From Peronospora farinosa (Eukaryota > Oomycota > Peronosporomycetes > Peronosporales > Peronosporaceae), in NCBI GenBank assembly GCA_947646735.1, contig CANTFK010000001.1:1-64000 (forward strand): a DNA stretch of 64,000 bases, given 5' to 3'. Below the pieces are notes generated by a model. It searched no databases. It was not told the origin of the DNA and worked only from the letters and a program-made list of their open reading frames with translations. Positions within the stretch are counted from its first letter, which is position 1. Each line of letters begins with the position of its first letter. Positions 43,825 to 53,365 of the stretch are shown in pieces. Both the position numbers and the translations under genes were made by a program.

Positions 43825-45209
43825 TAGAGGTGGTACCCAGACTCAGACTCAGTGGGTAATTACCCATACCCAGACTCATGGGTTGGGTATGGGTAATTGG
43901 CCTCAATTAACCAACTTACCCATGGGTACCCATGGGTAAATGTACCAAATTTTTGGGAGATACATCAGACACACCTTCTCGTATTGATTTTTAATTGTTT
44001 AATGTATTAATGACTCATTACGCCTTTTTTGGTGAAAGTCTACCGCACATATGATGCAAAGCAACTGGAGCCGGTGGCGCAGGCCATGCTAAGCAAACTC
44101 AAGAAATATATATCAAGCTGGCGTTTAAGCAGGATGCAAACTTCTTTGCAACGGTGTTAGATCCAATATGGAATATCAGCTGGTTCAACAACCTCGACGA
44201 AGGGCCAAAGCAATTTTGGGCTCTTGGCCATAGCCCAGAAGCAATTGTTGTAATTTACACTTGTGTCACACGATACAATTTCGGAACTGTCGTTCAATTT
44301 TACCATACAATACAAGCCCTACTGTCCTAACATACATCTCTTTAAGACGTATTCCAGTTGGCAAGTACAACCTGGGACTCTGCGTCAGCACGACTCCCCT
44401 CTCATACCGTCAACCATGAAGCACACCAACTGCCATTCACATTCCTTGCCATCCACTGCCAACTGCCAGCAACTTCCACTGTTCTTCAACTTATTCCAAC
44501 AATTGAGTTGCTGTTTGTGGATGTAGCATACATGAATCAGAAGTCCATTAGAATATATCCTGCTTCTGCCACCTGTCAACATTAGTAACGCATGAGCGAT
44601 GACGACATGGAGCCAGACGTCTTCGCATTTGCTGAAGGCAGAGTTCTATAGACCGCAGTGAGCAAAGTCGAGGAGAGAGCTCAGACTTATTTTACTCTTT
44701 CGCCTGTTCACATATACTAGTTGCCATTGGAGTGGTGGGCACTGCATCAGCTGCAATTCCCGAAACTTGCAAGGATGGCAATATTTTATCTGGCTATCCC
44801 CGCGTCTTCAACTCCGTCTTATAAAGTTTTCTCTCAAGGTAGAAGAAATACAGGTAAAACAGAACTTCGCTTTCCTTAAAAGCTTGGAGAGGCTTTTGTG
44901 CCTCAAGGATTGGATAAGGACACAGAGCCACGTTTCTTTGTCAGCAAGGGACAATTTTTTTCCTTTGTCAGCCCGCTTGAACTTCCCACGTGGGAGACGT
45001 AGAGTGTGGATACTTTTATTACCAATTTTCATAATGTTTTTCTCCCTTATATATTGTTTAATAGTCCGCAACTCTGCATGTTAATTGCGCGGGTAACATG
45101 GGTAATTACCCGCGGGTATGAGTCCAAGTCGTGGGTAATTAAATTTTGAATGAGTCTGAGTCGTGGGTAAACGCAATTACCCAACCCAGACTCATGGGTA
45201 CCACCTCTA
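43825..45209 (+). mobile_element. hAT-type non-autonomous element, copy 2
   Basis: Same terminal repeats, opposite orientation, with its own perfect 8-bp target duplication GGTGTATG (43,817-43,824 and 45,210-45,217). It is 244 bp longer than copy 1, chiefly around 44,250-44,560. The different target duplications show two separate insertions, 33 bp apart, and not one fold-back unit. Confidence 0.93.
44100..44585 (+). pseudogene. hAT transposase C-terminal remnant in copy 2
   Basis: Plus-strand reading gives FFATVLDPIWNISWFNNLDE at about 44,140-44,200 and YPASATCQH at about 44,557-44,583, the same blocks as copy 1, separated by about 350 bp that copy 1 lacks in part. Stops and frame changes intervene. 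Confidence 0.68.
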
Positions 45210-45560
45210 GGTGTATGTATCCATCATTTCGTCGATGTATTGTATATAAAAGCACGGGATACGAACACATGGGATATACTATATTCAGTTATGGAAATCT
45301 GCTCATGTTAATATCGATGCAAAAAACATATTCAGCCAATCCAAAATTAGGAATAATGCAAAAGTAGCCAATCCAAATGCCGGAAAAGGATCAAACAGAC
45401 AGACAGACAGTATTCTTTTATTATATAGTTAGATAGAAACTTCAATCGTAAACATTCGGTATGATGTTCCAACCGTCGTGTAACCACGTTGCAATGCCCG
45501 TCGAGACGACATATCACATTGACCTACGGAACGACAGGCACACAATGATCTTAACTGATA
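45210..45560. repeat. Continuation of the palindrome-rich repeat zone
   Basis: After the hAT pair the CCGTCG/CGACG-type motifs resume (about 45,470, 45,498 and 45,530) and the AGACAGACAGACAG run at about 45,395. Removing the two hAT elements rejoins this to 40,481-42,642. Confidence 0.6.
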
Positions 45561-46204
45561 CATTGATATGCATTTATGGTTAACCAACCGCAGCGGTGCA
45601 TGTAGATGTGAGCTTCTGAGTGAACTCCGGTGTCAACGTGGCGTAAAATCTCTCAAGAAAGCAACGCAATGCGTTTTGAACGACACCAGCTCGTCCCAGG
45701 ATAGCTTGTCAATGTTGCGGTGTGGAGCTTGTGGCAATGAGCTTACCAAATTCGCGAGTAGCTCAATTGTAATATCTTGCGTAATATGTTCAGGTTCACG
45801 GATAACGCCAAAGCCATGATGTTAATCAAGTAGTTACTTGAGAGTACAAGGTGTATTGAAAAATAATGCAGCGATGGTACTCAAGAGGTGCATCGATCTA
45901 TTGAAATAGTTGAAGTTATAGACTCTAGTTAATCATGGTTGACGCTTGCATATGTTTGACATGTTTTGATGTATATGGAATTATATAAATTAATACGGGT
46001 TTAATCAATTGCTTATTTCAGGAATTGTACTTGCTGCATAACAGTTAATCACGTAGATCCCCTTCCATGTCCTACTTAAGTGATAATTTGTTTTGTAGAT
46101 GTTACAAGCACCTCATCGCTTTTCATCCAATAAAAATGCATGAAATGGTAATTACTCTAATTTTTTAATACACTTCTAATTCTTACAATAAAGTAAAAGA
46201 CGTT
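45561..46204. other. Upstream region of the phosphoesterase gene
   Basis: AT-rich, no supported gene; an 83-codon frame at 45,568-45,819 has no recognisable motif. It should hold the promoter of the gene at 46,205; I see no clear oomycete initiator. Confidence 0.4.
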
Positions 46205-47851
46205 ATGACAGAGACGACCGACCTTCTGTCATCTTCTTCACCATCCGTAAGTGATACAACTTCAAATCATATTCCAACTAGTTTAGAGCCCAAGAAACAG
46301 GTTACAAAAGACCAAAGTGCCAAGCTTGTAATTTTATCTGTTAATGACGTGTATGATTTGGTTCCAAATGATCACGGACATGGGGGTATTGCAGAATTTG
46401 CAACACTGTTAGAGCAACATAAAGCAACAGTACCACAGGATGTGACCCTATTAGTCACACTGAACGGAGACTTTTTGTCTGGTTCGGAAATAGCCGAACG
46501 TTTTAAAGGGTGCGTTAGCTAGTCGATACAATTGCTCACTTACTAAATTGAATGTTTACTCTTGTATTGTGTATCATATAGAGAACACATCATTGAGTTA
46601 ATGAATCATCTGAATATTGATTACGTCGTACTGGGCAATCACGAATTTGATTTTGGCACTGATGAACTCAAAGCACGCATGCGAAACTCGTCTGCGAAAT
46701 GGTTTGGATCCAATGTGCTTGATTCGACATCAGGTGCACTATTTGAAGGTGTCGTGGATACAGAAATTGTTGATCTGAAAGACGGACTTAAGTTAGGAGT
46801 ATTTGGTGTTTGCACGGAGGAAACCCCGACGTTGTCGTTTCCGGGTGATAGCGTCGAGTTTGAGAATATTTTTTCCACCTCTCGGCGGTGTGTTGACGCT
46901 TTAAAAGCTAAAGGAGCAGACTTCATCCTGGCACTTACACATTTGTCGATTACGCAGGATAAAAGACTTGCTCGCCAAGTACCTGGCATCGATTTGGTGC
47001 TTGGTGGACATGACCACGACCCGTTTACAATGTACGAAGGCAATACATTCATTCACAAATCAGGACAGAACGCTCTTTGGTTGGCAAAGCTCGAGTTTGA
47101 ATTGAAGCGGTCAGCGAAATATCCCGAACGTGGACTTGTCGTCTTGCCGCAATGGAGTATGATTGCAAACGCATACCAGCCACCGCAGCCGGCGTGCCAG
47201 CAAATTCTTTACAAATACATGCGCCAAATGGAAAGTGAAAATGATCCGGGAAAGAATGACTGTGTATTGGCTACCTTGGCAACTTCATTGTCAACGCGAA
47301 CAGCACTTTTGCGAGCTGGAGAAAGCAATGGAGGTAACATGGTCGCAGATGCTTTACGCAGTGAATTATTCGCTGATGTGGGTTTTATCAATGGAGGCTT
47401 TATCCGAGGAGACAAGGAGTATTCCGCTAAGTCTAACATCACAGTCGGCATTTTGAAGCACGAGATGCCGTTTCCGCGGCCTGCTGTTCTTGTGCGAATT
47501 CAAGCTAGCGACCTACGTGACGCGTTGATTCAGCATTTGTGCAAATACCCGCAGCAGAGCGGCTCGCACCCTCATGTGTCTGGACTACGCTTGACCATCG
47601 ACATGCATTCAGACCCCCCAGCGATTACTAAAATGGTAGACGTCAATGGCAGGCCGGTGGACATGAAAATGGAGCTCCTCGTGGCCACGTCCAAGTTTGT
47701 TGCTAGTGGCGGCGATGGCTGCACATCATGGCTAAAGGGAGATATTCTACGTGAGGCTGCTAAAGTTCCTGAAGTCGTGGCCGACTTCATGATGAAAAAG
47801 CGGCTGCTGGCCTATCCGGAGCACGAAGGTCGCATCACAATTTTCGAGTGA
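46205..47851 (+). CDS. Calcineurin-like phosphoesterase, 5'-nucleotidase family (two exons)
   Basis: Exon 1 is 46,205-46,509 and exon 2 is 46,582-47,851, joined over a 72-nt GT-AG intron (donor GTGCGT, branch-like TTACTAA, acceptor CATATAG); together 524 residues. The metallophosphatase core has SVNDVYDL (about 45-52), NGDF (87-90), GNHEFDFG (120-127), a His in LTHLS (about 222) and GGHDH (243-247). The C-terminal 5'-nucleotidase domain shows ESNGGNMVADALR (about 349-361) and GFINGGFIRG. Family members hydrolyse nucleotides or related phosphoesters with two metal ions. Motif I has Tyr where secreted 5'-nucleotidases have His. No signal peptide, so probably cytosolic. It looks intact. Confidence 0.9.
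46510..46581 (+). other. Intron of the phosphoesterase gene
   Basis: 72 nt; joins Lys-101 and Gly-102 (split codon GG/A) to the GAA codon for Glu-103 and restores the conserved helix before GNHEFDFG. Size and borders are typical of short oomycete introns. Confidence 0.88.
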
Positions 47852-48939
47852 AGATGAAGAAATGATCAATCGATATAAATGGGCAATCCGTAAAGTAATT
47901 TGCGAGTTTGCTACCGGTGTCTGATGTCGATTTACTGTGGATCCCAGTGCAAGCCACCAGCACAATCGAATAACATATACATATAAAATAGCGGCCATAA
48001 ACATAGTAGTGTCTAACGTCGCTGTAATTGCGCAAGCAAACCATCAGAGCGTGCCACTATTATTTTTTGTCTCATAGAACGTAGAGGATACATCACAACA
48101 ATGAAGACACACTAACTTTGTCCACGTACTCGGCTTTGAACACAGCTCAGATATCAGTGGCGCAATAAGCGACCGAGGGGATCTGTTTGGATGTGTTTAC
48201 TTCCCCGGCAGCGCTCACTTTGGCATGCCAGCGGCAGCTACATTGCATTTACAAAGCGATGAACAAGTCCAAGACCTGTGTGATGTTAGCAACTGTGACT
48301 GCAGCACCATCTAGAGACTTACACGATTATCTGCGGTCAGATCGTCAGGTCGTTTGTAATTTCATGTTTATGTGTGATTTGAATAGTACAGCGCAAAAAG
48401 AAAGCCCTAGCCACAGTTTAGGAATGGTGCATGGCTGACTTTTATGCGAGGTATGGGGGCTACTTTAACTACCTGCAGTCAACTGTTCTATACTGGACGT
48501 ATGGTTCAAATCTCATATAAAGGCCTCCAATTCACGAGAGCTACGCGGAAGAAAGAAAAGGTCTGTCGTACATCCAGCGTTTCTTCCAGCCCTCCGTCCA
48601 GCATTCCGTGCAGAGCTACAACGGTCACAACACTCGCTTACACGTACGTCGCCGTCCGCAGACTTGTACACATGAAACGCGGCGCTTTAGAGCTGACGAC
48701 GTCGTCTTTTTAGCTGCCTTAGCGCGTGCTAATTATTCTCGACATGTTTTATGTCCTACGTATTGTCGATAAGGGTACGGCTCGCGATGTGCTCAATCCC
48801 TTGAGATACTTCCGTGGTACAGCTAGAAAAGGCGATAAAGGATAATACCCTCAGTGCAGAATAGCCAGGCGGGTTATTGATGTCTGGCCTTCCAACAATT
48901 CAACGTTCCGGCAGCCAATCGAGGTCACATACAGCTCCC
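47852..48939. other. Intergenic between phosphoesterase and effector
   Basis: Small open frames (for example 48,187-48,438 and 48,444-48,713) have no domain, no homologous copy here and no coding-like pattern that I can defend. No repeat recognised. Confidence 0.45.
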
Positions 48940-48952
48940 CACTTTACATTTT
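48940..48952 (+). promoter_or_regulatory. Oomycete initiator-type core promoter
   Basis: CACTTTACATTTT fits the oomycete initiator pattern CAYTYYNCAWTTT at every position. It lies 45-57 bp before the effector start codon, the usual distance for oomycete 5' leaders. Confidence 0.65.
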
Positions 48953-48996
48953 TTGCCTGCCAGACCACTGCACACTGACGTCAAGCATAACTCACG

Positions 48997-50283
48997 ATGA
49001 TGCTGCTTGTTTTTTTCGCGCTGGTCGCATGGTCGGCTGTGAGTGTGGCCTCCGCGATGCGTGAGGATACCATGCGCACCACCTACGACTATGCTTCATT
49101 GAATACTACTCATTTTGACTTAAACGTGAGCATGAGATCAAGTAATTTTGACGACACACTTGAAGAGAGAACAAAGGATATTGGCGATATCTTGAAGAGC
49201 TTTCAATCAGATATGTTTGAATCACTTGAAGGTTTGGATAAGCAAGACAAGCTATCGCTATTTAATAATGTCAAGGTAAGGGTTTTTAAACTCACCCCCG
49301 ACAAGTTAACAAACAGCTGGCTAGCCCAATTCAGGATATCGTTGGCGGAATTGTACGAAACTTCAATACATGTGGTAGACAAGGCGATATTCGAGCCAGT
49401 AGCACATAAGTTGAAGAACGATCATGCTCTCGCCAGTGCTTTAGTTTTGAAAAAGAATAAATTCGGTAAGAAAGGGGAAGCTAAATTACTGCTAGCCTCT
49501 CAGATCAAGAAGTGGATAAAGGACGGGCAAAATGAGGCAGAGGTATTTAAGCTTTTGCAGCTCGATCAGCCAAAAAAGAATCCTTTCACAAACCCAATCA
49601 TTTCCCAGTGGCTCGCTTTTGTAAAGACCAAATACTCCGTCCCTAAGGCCAAAAGCAATGCGAGCACTTACAAGAAAGCCAGGAACAAACGTAATAAGAA
49701 GATGTTTAACGTTTTGGAAAAACATTACGAGGGCGATGATCTGACCGATTTTCTAGTTGTGGGAGCAAAATCGGGTATCGGTCCGTTGAAACACCTCGCA
49801 AGAAGTTTGCTGGACTATCGAATCGCGAAGTGGGTCCATGACGACAACATATCTGACAGAGAGGTTTTCGACCTTTTGCAGCTCCACAAGACGAAAGACA
49901 ACCCTTTGAAAAGCCCGGTCTTTTTCAACTGGGTTAAATTCGTCCGGGATCGATACCGTAACCCAGAAAAGGCAGATAAGGTGATGCTTGACGTACTGTT
50001 ATCGTATTTCGAAAGCAAGGATGCTTTGGTGGATGTTTTAGACGACAGAATTAAAGCAATCGATGCAATCAACGTTAGTAAAAGGAGGAAGAGCAAGGAT
50101 GATCTAGATGACAAAAGCAAGAGGAAGATACCTATCTTACAAAGACTGCAAGAATTTTGGAAACAGGATTGCAGAAACTTCCGAAAGTGCAAAAGGATTC
50201 GAAAAAAGTTTGCCGAAACCTTTGAAACTGCAAAAAGCTTTGAAAAAGCGATCGCCGAAACCTTCGAAACCGCAGAATTCTGA
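48997..50283 (+). CDS. Secreted LWY-domain effector-like protein (EER, no RXLR)
   Basis: 428 residues. Residues 1-20 are a signal peptide (hydrophobic run LLVFFALVAWSAVSVASA, cut after Ala-20). There is no RXLR, but DDTLEER (52-58) resembles the dEER half of the host-translocation motif. Two helical LWY-like repeats follow: Trp173-Phe184-Trp205-Tyr213 and Trp279-Phe291-Trp312-Tyr320, each with a K/R-W-hydrophobic, VF-x-LLQL and NPxxxP spacer. This architecture belongs to the WY/LWY effectors of Phytophthora and downy mildews, which act inside plant cells. The tail (360-428) is Lys/Glu-rich with a 12-residue repeat (AETFETAKSFEK). It stops at a TGA while another frame remains open, so the true C-terminus is uncertain. 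Confidence 0.85.
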   Translation: MMLLVFFALVAWSAVSVASAMREDTMRTTYDYASLNTTHFDLNVSMRSSNFDDTLEERTKDIGDILKSFQSDMFESLEGLDKQDKLSLFNNVKVRVFKLTPDKLTNSWLAQFRISLAELYETSIHVVDKAIFEPVAHKLKNDHALASALVLKKNKFGKKGEAKLLLASQIKKWIKDGQNEAEVFKLLQLDQPKKNPFTNPIISQWLAFVKTKYSVPKAKSNASTYKKARNKRNKKMFNVLEKHYEGDDLTDFLVVGAKSGIGPLKHLARSLLDYRIAKWVHDDNISDREVFDLLQLHKTKDNPLKSPVFFNWVKFVRDRYRNPEKADKVMLDVLLSYFESKDALVDVLDDRIKAIDAINVSKRRKSKDDLDDKSKRKIPILQRLQEFWKQDCRNFRKCKRIRKKFAETFETAKSFEKAIAETFETAEF

Positions 50284-51541
50284 CCTGGAAGAGCGTCCAC
50301 CAATATCAACACCAGCACCACCAGCAGCATCAGCAATAGCATCAACATCAGCGTCAGCGCCAGCAGTAGCACCAGCACCGGAAGCATCAGCATCAACATC
50401 AGCGCCAGCATTAGCACCAGAAGTAGCACTAGCACCGGAAGCACCAGCATCAGCACTACCAGAAGCTCCACCAGATGCCTCACCTGAAGCCCCACTAGAA
50501 GCACTAGCAGAAGCACCACCAGAAGCACTAGCAGAGGCATCACCAGAAGCACTAGCAGAGGCATCACCAGAAGCACTAGCAGAAGCGGATGCCCCACCAG
50601 AAGCCCCACCAGAAGTACTATCAGAAGCACGACCAGAAGCACGACCAGAAGCACTAGCAGAAGCAGAAGCAAGACCAGAAGCACCAGTGAGCAAGCTACC
50701 GGTTGAAAGTTTCGACTCGGAAGAGCATCCAACGGCGGGACGACAAAAAGGCCTTAACTTGAATGCGCTACCGGTTGAAAGTAACACTTTAAACGAGCTA
50801 CCGACTGAAAGTTTGGACTCGAACGAGCTACCAGCTGAAAGTCTCGATTCGCTAAAGCTTCCACCGAAGAAACGGAAGATAACTCACGTCATGATCGAGC
50901 TACCGGCGAAACAGCAGAAAGGTTTGGACTCGAACGAGCTACCAACTGAAAGTAACACCTTAAACGAGCTACCGACTGAAAGTTTGGACTTGAACGAGTT
51001 ACCAGCTGAAGGTATCAACTTAAACGAGCTACCAGCTGAAAGCTTCGACTCGGTAAAGCGTCCACCGGCAAAACGGAAGATAACTCACGACATGAGCGAG
51101 CTACCGGCGAAACAGCCGAAAGGTTTGGACTCGAGCGAGCTACCAGCTGAAGGTAACACCTTAAACGAGCTACCGACTGAAAGTTTGGACTTGAACGAAC
51201 TACCAGCTGAAAGTTTCGACTCGGTAAAGCGTCCTTTGGCGAAACGGCAGAATGGTTTGGACTCGAGCGAGCTACCAGCTGAAGGTAACACCTTAAACGA
51301 GCTACCGACTGAAAGTTTGGACTTGAACGAGCTACCAGCTGAAAGTTTCGACTCGGTAGAGCGTCCTTTGGCGAAACGGCAGAAAGGTTTGGACTCGAGC
51401 GAGCTACCAGCTGAAGGTAACACCTTAAACGAGCTACCGACTGAAAGTTTGGACTTGAACGAACTACCAGCTGAAAGTTTCGACTCGGTAAAGCGTCCTT
51501 TGGCGAAACGGCAGAAAGGCTTGGACTCGACCTCCGCCTGA
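50108..51541 (+). CDS. Overlapping ORF: Pro/Ala tract and LPxES repeats
   Basis: Open for 477 codons in the frame one base off the effector, overlapping its last 176 bp. It starts with basic repeats (LPKPLKLQKALKKRSPKPSK), then DLEERPP, a Pro/Ala/Glu tract encoded by GCA/CCA repeats (50,310-50,690), then units built from NELPAES and LNELPTES with basic patches (PPKKRKITH, PPAKRKITH, RPLAKRQKG). The 5' third has no start of its own with a signal peptide, so it is probably the C-terminal part of the effector, detached by a frameshift in the repeat near 50,170-50,280 or joined by an unseen intron. The basic patches resemble nuclear localisation signals. Confidence 0.6.
   Translation: MTKARGRYLSYKDCKNFGNRIAETSESAKGFEKSLPKPLKLQKALKKRSPKPSKPQNSDLEERPPISTPAPPAASAIASTSASAPAVAPAPEASASTSAPALAPEVALAPEAPASALPEAPPDASPEAPLEALAEAPPEALAEASPEALAEASPEALAEADAPPEAPPEVLSEARPEARPEALAEAEARPEAPVSKLPVESFDSEEHPTAGRQKGLNLNALPVESNTLNELPTESLDSNELPAESLDSLKLPPKKRKITHVMIELPAKQQKGLDSNELPTESNTLNELPTESLDLNELPAEGINLNELPAESFDSVKRPPAKRKITHDMSELPAKQPKGLDSSELPAEGNTLNELPTESLDLNELPAESFDSVKRPLAKRQNGLDSSELPAEGNTLNELPTESLDLNELPAESFDSVERPLAKRQKGLDSSELPAEGNTLNELPTESLDLNELPAESFDSVKRPLAKRQKGLDSTSA
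51122..51517 (+). repeat. 132-bp in-frame tandem repeat
   Basis: Three near-identical units start at 51,122, 51,254 and 51,386, and a fourth begins at 51,518 and is cut by the stop. Each encodes 44 residues (GLDSSELPAEGNTLNELPTE and on to KRPLAKRQK). Diverged units precede from about 50,700. Length is a multiple of three, so copy number can change without loss of frame. Confidence 0.92.
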
Positions 51542-52287
51542 AGGTTTCGAGGCTATACCGGAGTCAACTTGAACCTGCTCCCTCGACAATAACTTTTGAT
51601 AGCCCGATCTTACAAAGGCTATGCAACGGTACTCAAACTTTTGTAACTACTTTCTCTGGGAACAATGGAAGGATTCGAAGGACGTAGTCAACACTAGGCT
51701 AAGAAAAAAATATTCGATTGACTCTAAAGAACATTTACGTATTCGCAATCAAGGGAGTTTTGCGTGTGTATTGAAAATGCCTTGCCACTTTGATCGGCTA
51801 TTTCTGGTGCATAGGTATCAATCACTCTCTCCTACGAAGGACCCCGGCAACATAGCATTTCTATAATTTAATCATATATGTGCTAGCAAACCCCTTCGAC
51901 CATGCGTAGATATAATCGAGATGGCAAACTGACATGGCGCGGATTGTATAGGAGTAGTAAGAGACGCAAAATAGTGTTGAGCCTGGAGAACATTACGTTG
52001 TGCACAAGGCTGTTTCCTAACGGTTTTTTATCTTGACGATATTGAAGGCGTGCCATTAACAAGTGACAAAGACAAAAAAGTAAATTGCCTACCTGATTGT
52101 GTGCTTCTACAACGCAGCGTGTCAACGTTCATGTACGCGTACCATACATGCACTAGTGGACAATTGGATTTCTAGCGATTAATAGTTTTTGCCTCTCAAG
52201 TTCAGCCAAATCAAAGCTGGTAAAGAGGATAATGTGGTATTTCAAGTTATGCTCAAACATAACTCCAGCCAGTTATACCGTTTTCTT
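51542..52287. other. Intergenic after the repeat ORF
   Basis: A frame at 51,621-51,866 reads WEQWKDSKDVVNTRLRKKYS but lacks a supporting context; it may be decayed coding sequence. Otherwise nothing recognised. Confidence 0.4.
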
Positions 52288-53365
52288 CAATTGTGATGGC
52301 GACTGAGAAACGGCGCAATATGGTGCTGCATTTTGACTTGAATCGTCCTGTCATCATGTCGGATGCTGCTGGTGTCGTAGCACGTTCGGTTGCCGTGCCA
52401 ACGAACCTGTTCTCAGGACTGCGTTGCTCATTGGATGGCTTCGGAGCTACGTTGAGTCTGGTATCAGCCTGCAAAAGAGTATGCTCCCGTTCTCGTGTCC
52501 GACAATCACTTTAAGACGTGATGCAAAAGCTCCATTTACTTGACGGAAAACAATGTGAAGCTCCAAGCAATTGGCTGTAACGTATTTAAATCTCGACTAC
52601 AGGAAGCGTGGAGTCAAGGACGGTACTACTTGTTGCCATCATTTTGCAATTTCTATCTTACTTTACGTCTCTCAATGTGACGTAAGAGGAGCTCAATGTG
52701 ACGCTTGTGTTTCGTACTATTGGTGACGATGTTGTAGAGGTTGTACAGGAATTGGATCTCCTTGTAGACGGTCACCACCTGATCGGACTTCCAACAATGG
52801 CAGACCATTTCCGTCTCAAGCTACAACCAAGTGCTCGTTGTGCTACTACGTTCTACCGTGATGGATTCGAAGCTGACGACACGGCTTTAGCTTTGGGCAC
52901 GCTCATCAAGGTACCATTCTCCACCAAGCTCGCGAAGGAAGGGGCCTACTCACCCAACAACTGAGAGTGATTTCCGAATATCAGTCTATCCAGGAGACGC
53001 CTGAAGGTATGCTTGAAGGTGCTAGTATACTGGCACTTCGTCACTACTAGGAGTGGTGGAGCGCCCACGCCGAAAATGGCCAGTATGGGAAAAATTGCTG
53101 CTTATTGATGAAGAGAAGACAAGGCAGTGATGAACGGCGATGTCGCTGTCGTTTTGACCATCACATCGAGGCAAAGCACTCTCACATTGTGGACGTGCGT
53201 TCAGGGGCTTCTGTGGGCTTTGAAAAGAATTGTGGGAAGTATTTACAGTGGAAAGAGCCTTTGCAACCATTACGGAGTTAAAATTAATTCATTCGCTGTT
53301 CAAGATGTACACGGTGTAGCTTGCTATGTCAACAGTGAATTGAGCAAGAGAAACTTGACAGAGGT
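52288..53365 (+). pseudogene. Decayed gene of a conserved oomycete family of unknown function
   Basis: Pieces in successive frames: VLHFDLNRPVIMSDAAG (about 52,324), YYLLPSFCNFYLTL (about 52,625), LVFRTIGDDVVEVVQELD (about 52,700), then EGMLEGASILALRHY (about 53,010), EWWSAHAENGQYGK and HHIEAKHSHIVDVRSGASVG (about 53,160). The order and style match, from memory, an oomycete/stramenopile protein family with an N-terminal LHFDxN motif and a C-terminal HIVDVR motif. At least five frame changes and stops (for instance TAG at about 53,048) make it a pseudogene. Confidence 0.55.

Noticed and set aside
42651..45209. A single 2.6-kb foldback transposon
   Set aside because: Each half has its own termini and its own, different, 8-bp target duplication, so there were two insertions.
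48997..49170. Canonical RXLR motif in the effector N-terminus
   Set aside because: No R-x-L-R between the signal peptide and EER; only the EER-like part is present.
49815..50732. Leu/Val-rich minus-strand ORF of 305 codons resembling membrane segments
   Set aside because: Antisense shadow of the GCA/CCA-rich Pro/Ala tract and of the effector end.
50137..50787. Ser/Gly/Ala-rich minus-strand ORF of 216 codons
   Set aside because: Another shadow of the same low-complexity tract; no independent support.
51122..51541. Regular repeats as a possible CRISPR array
   Set aside because: Units are contiguous, 132 bp, in frame and protein-coding, with no unique spacers; the genome is eukaryotic.
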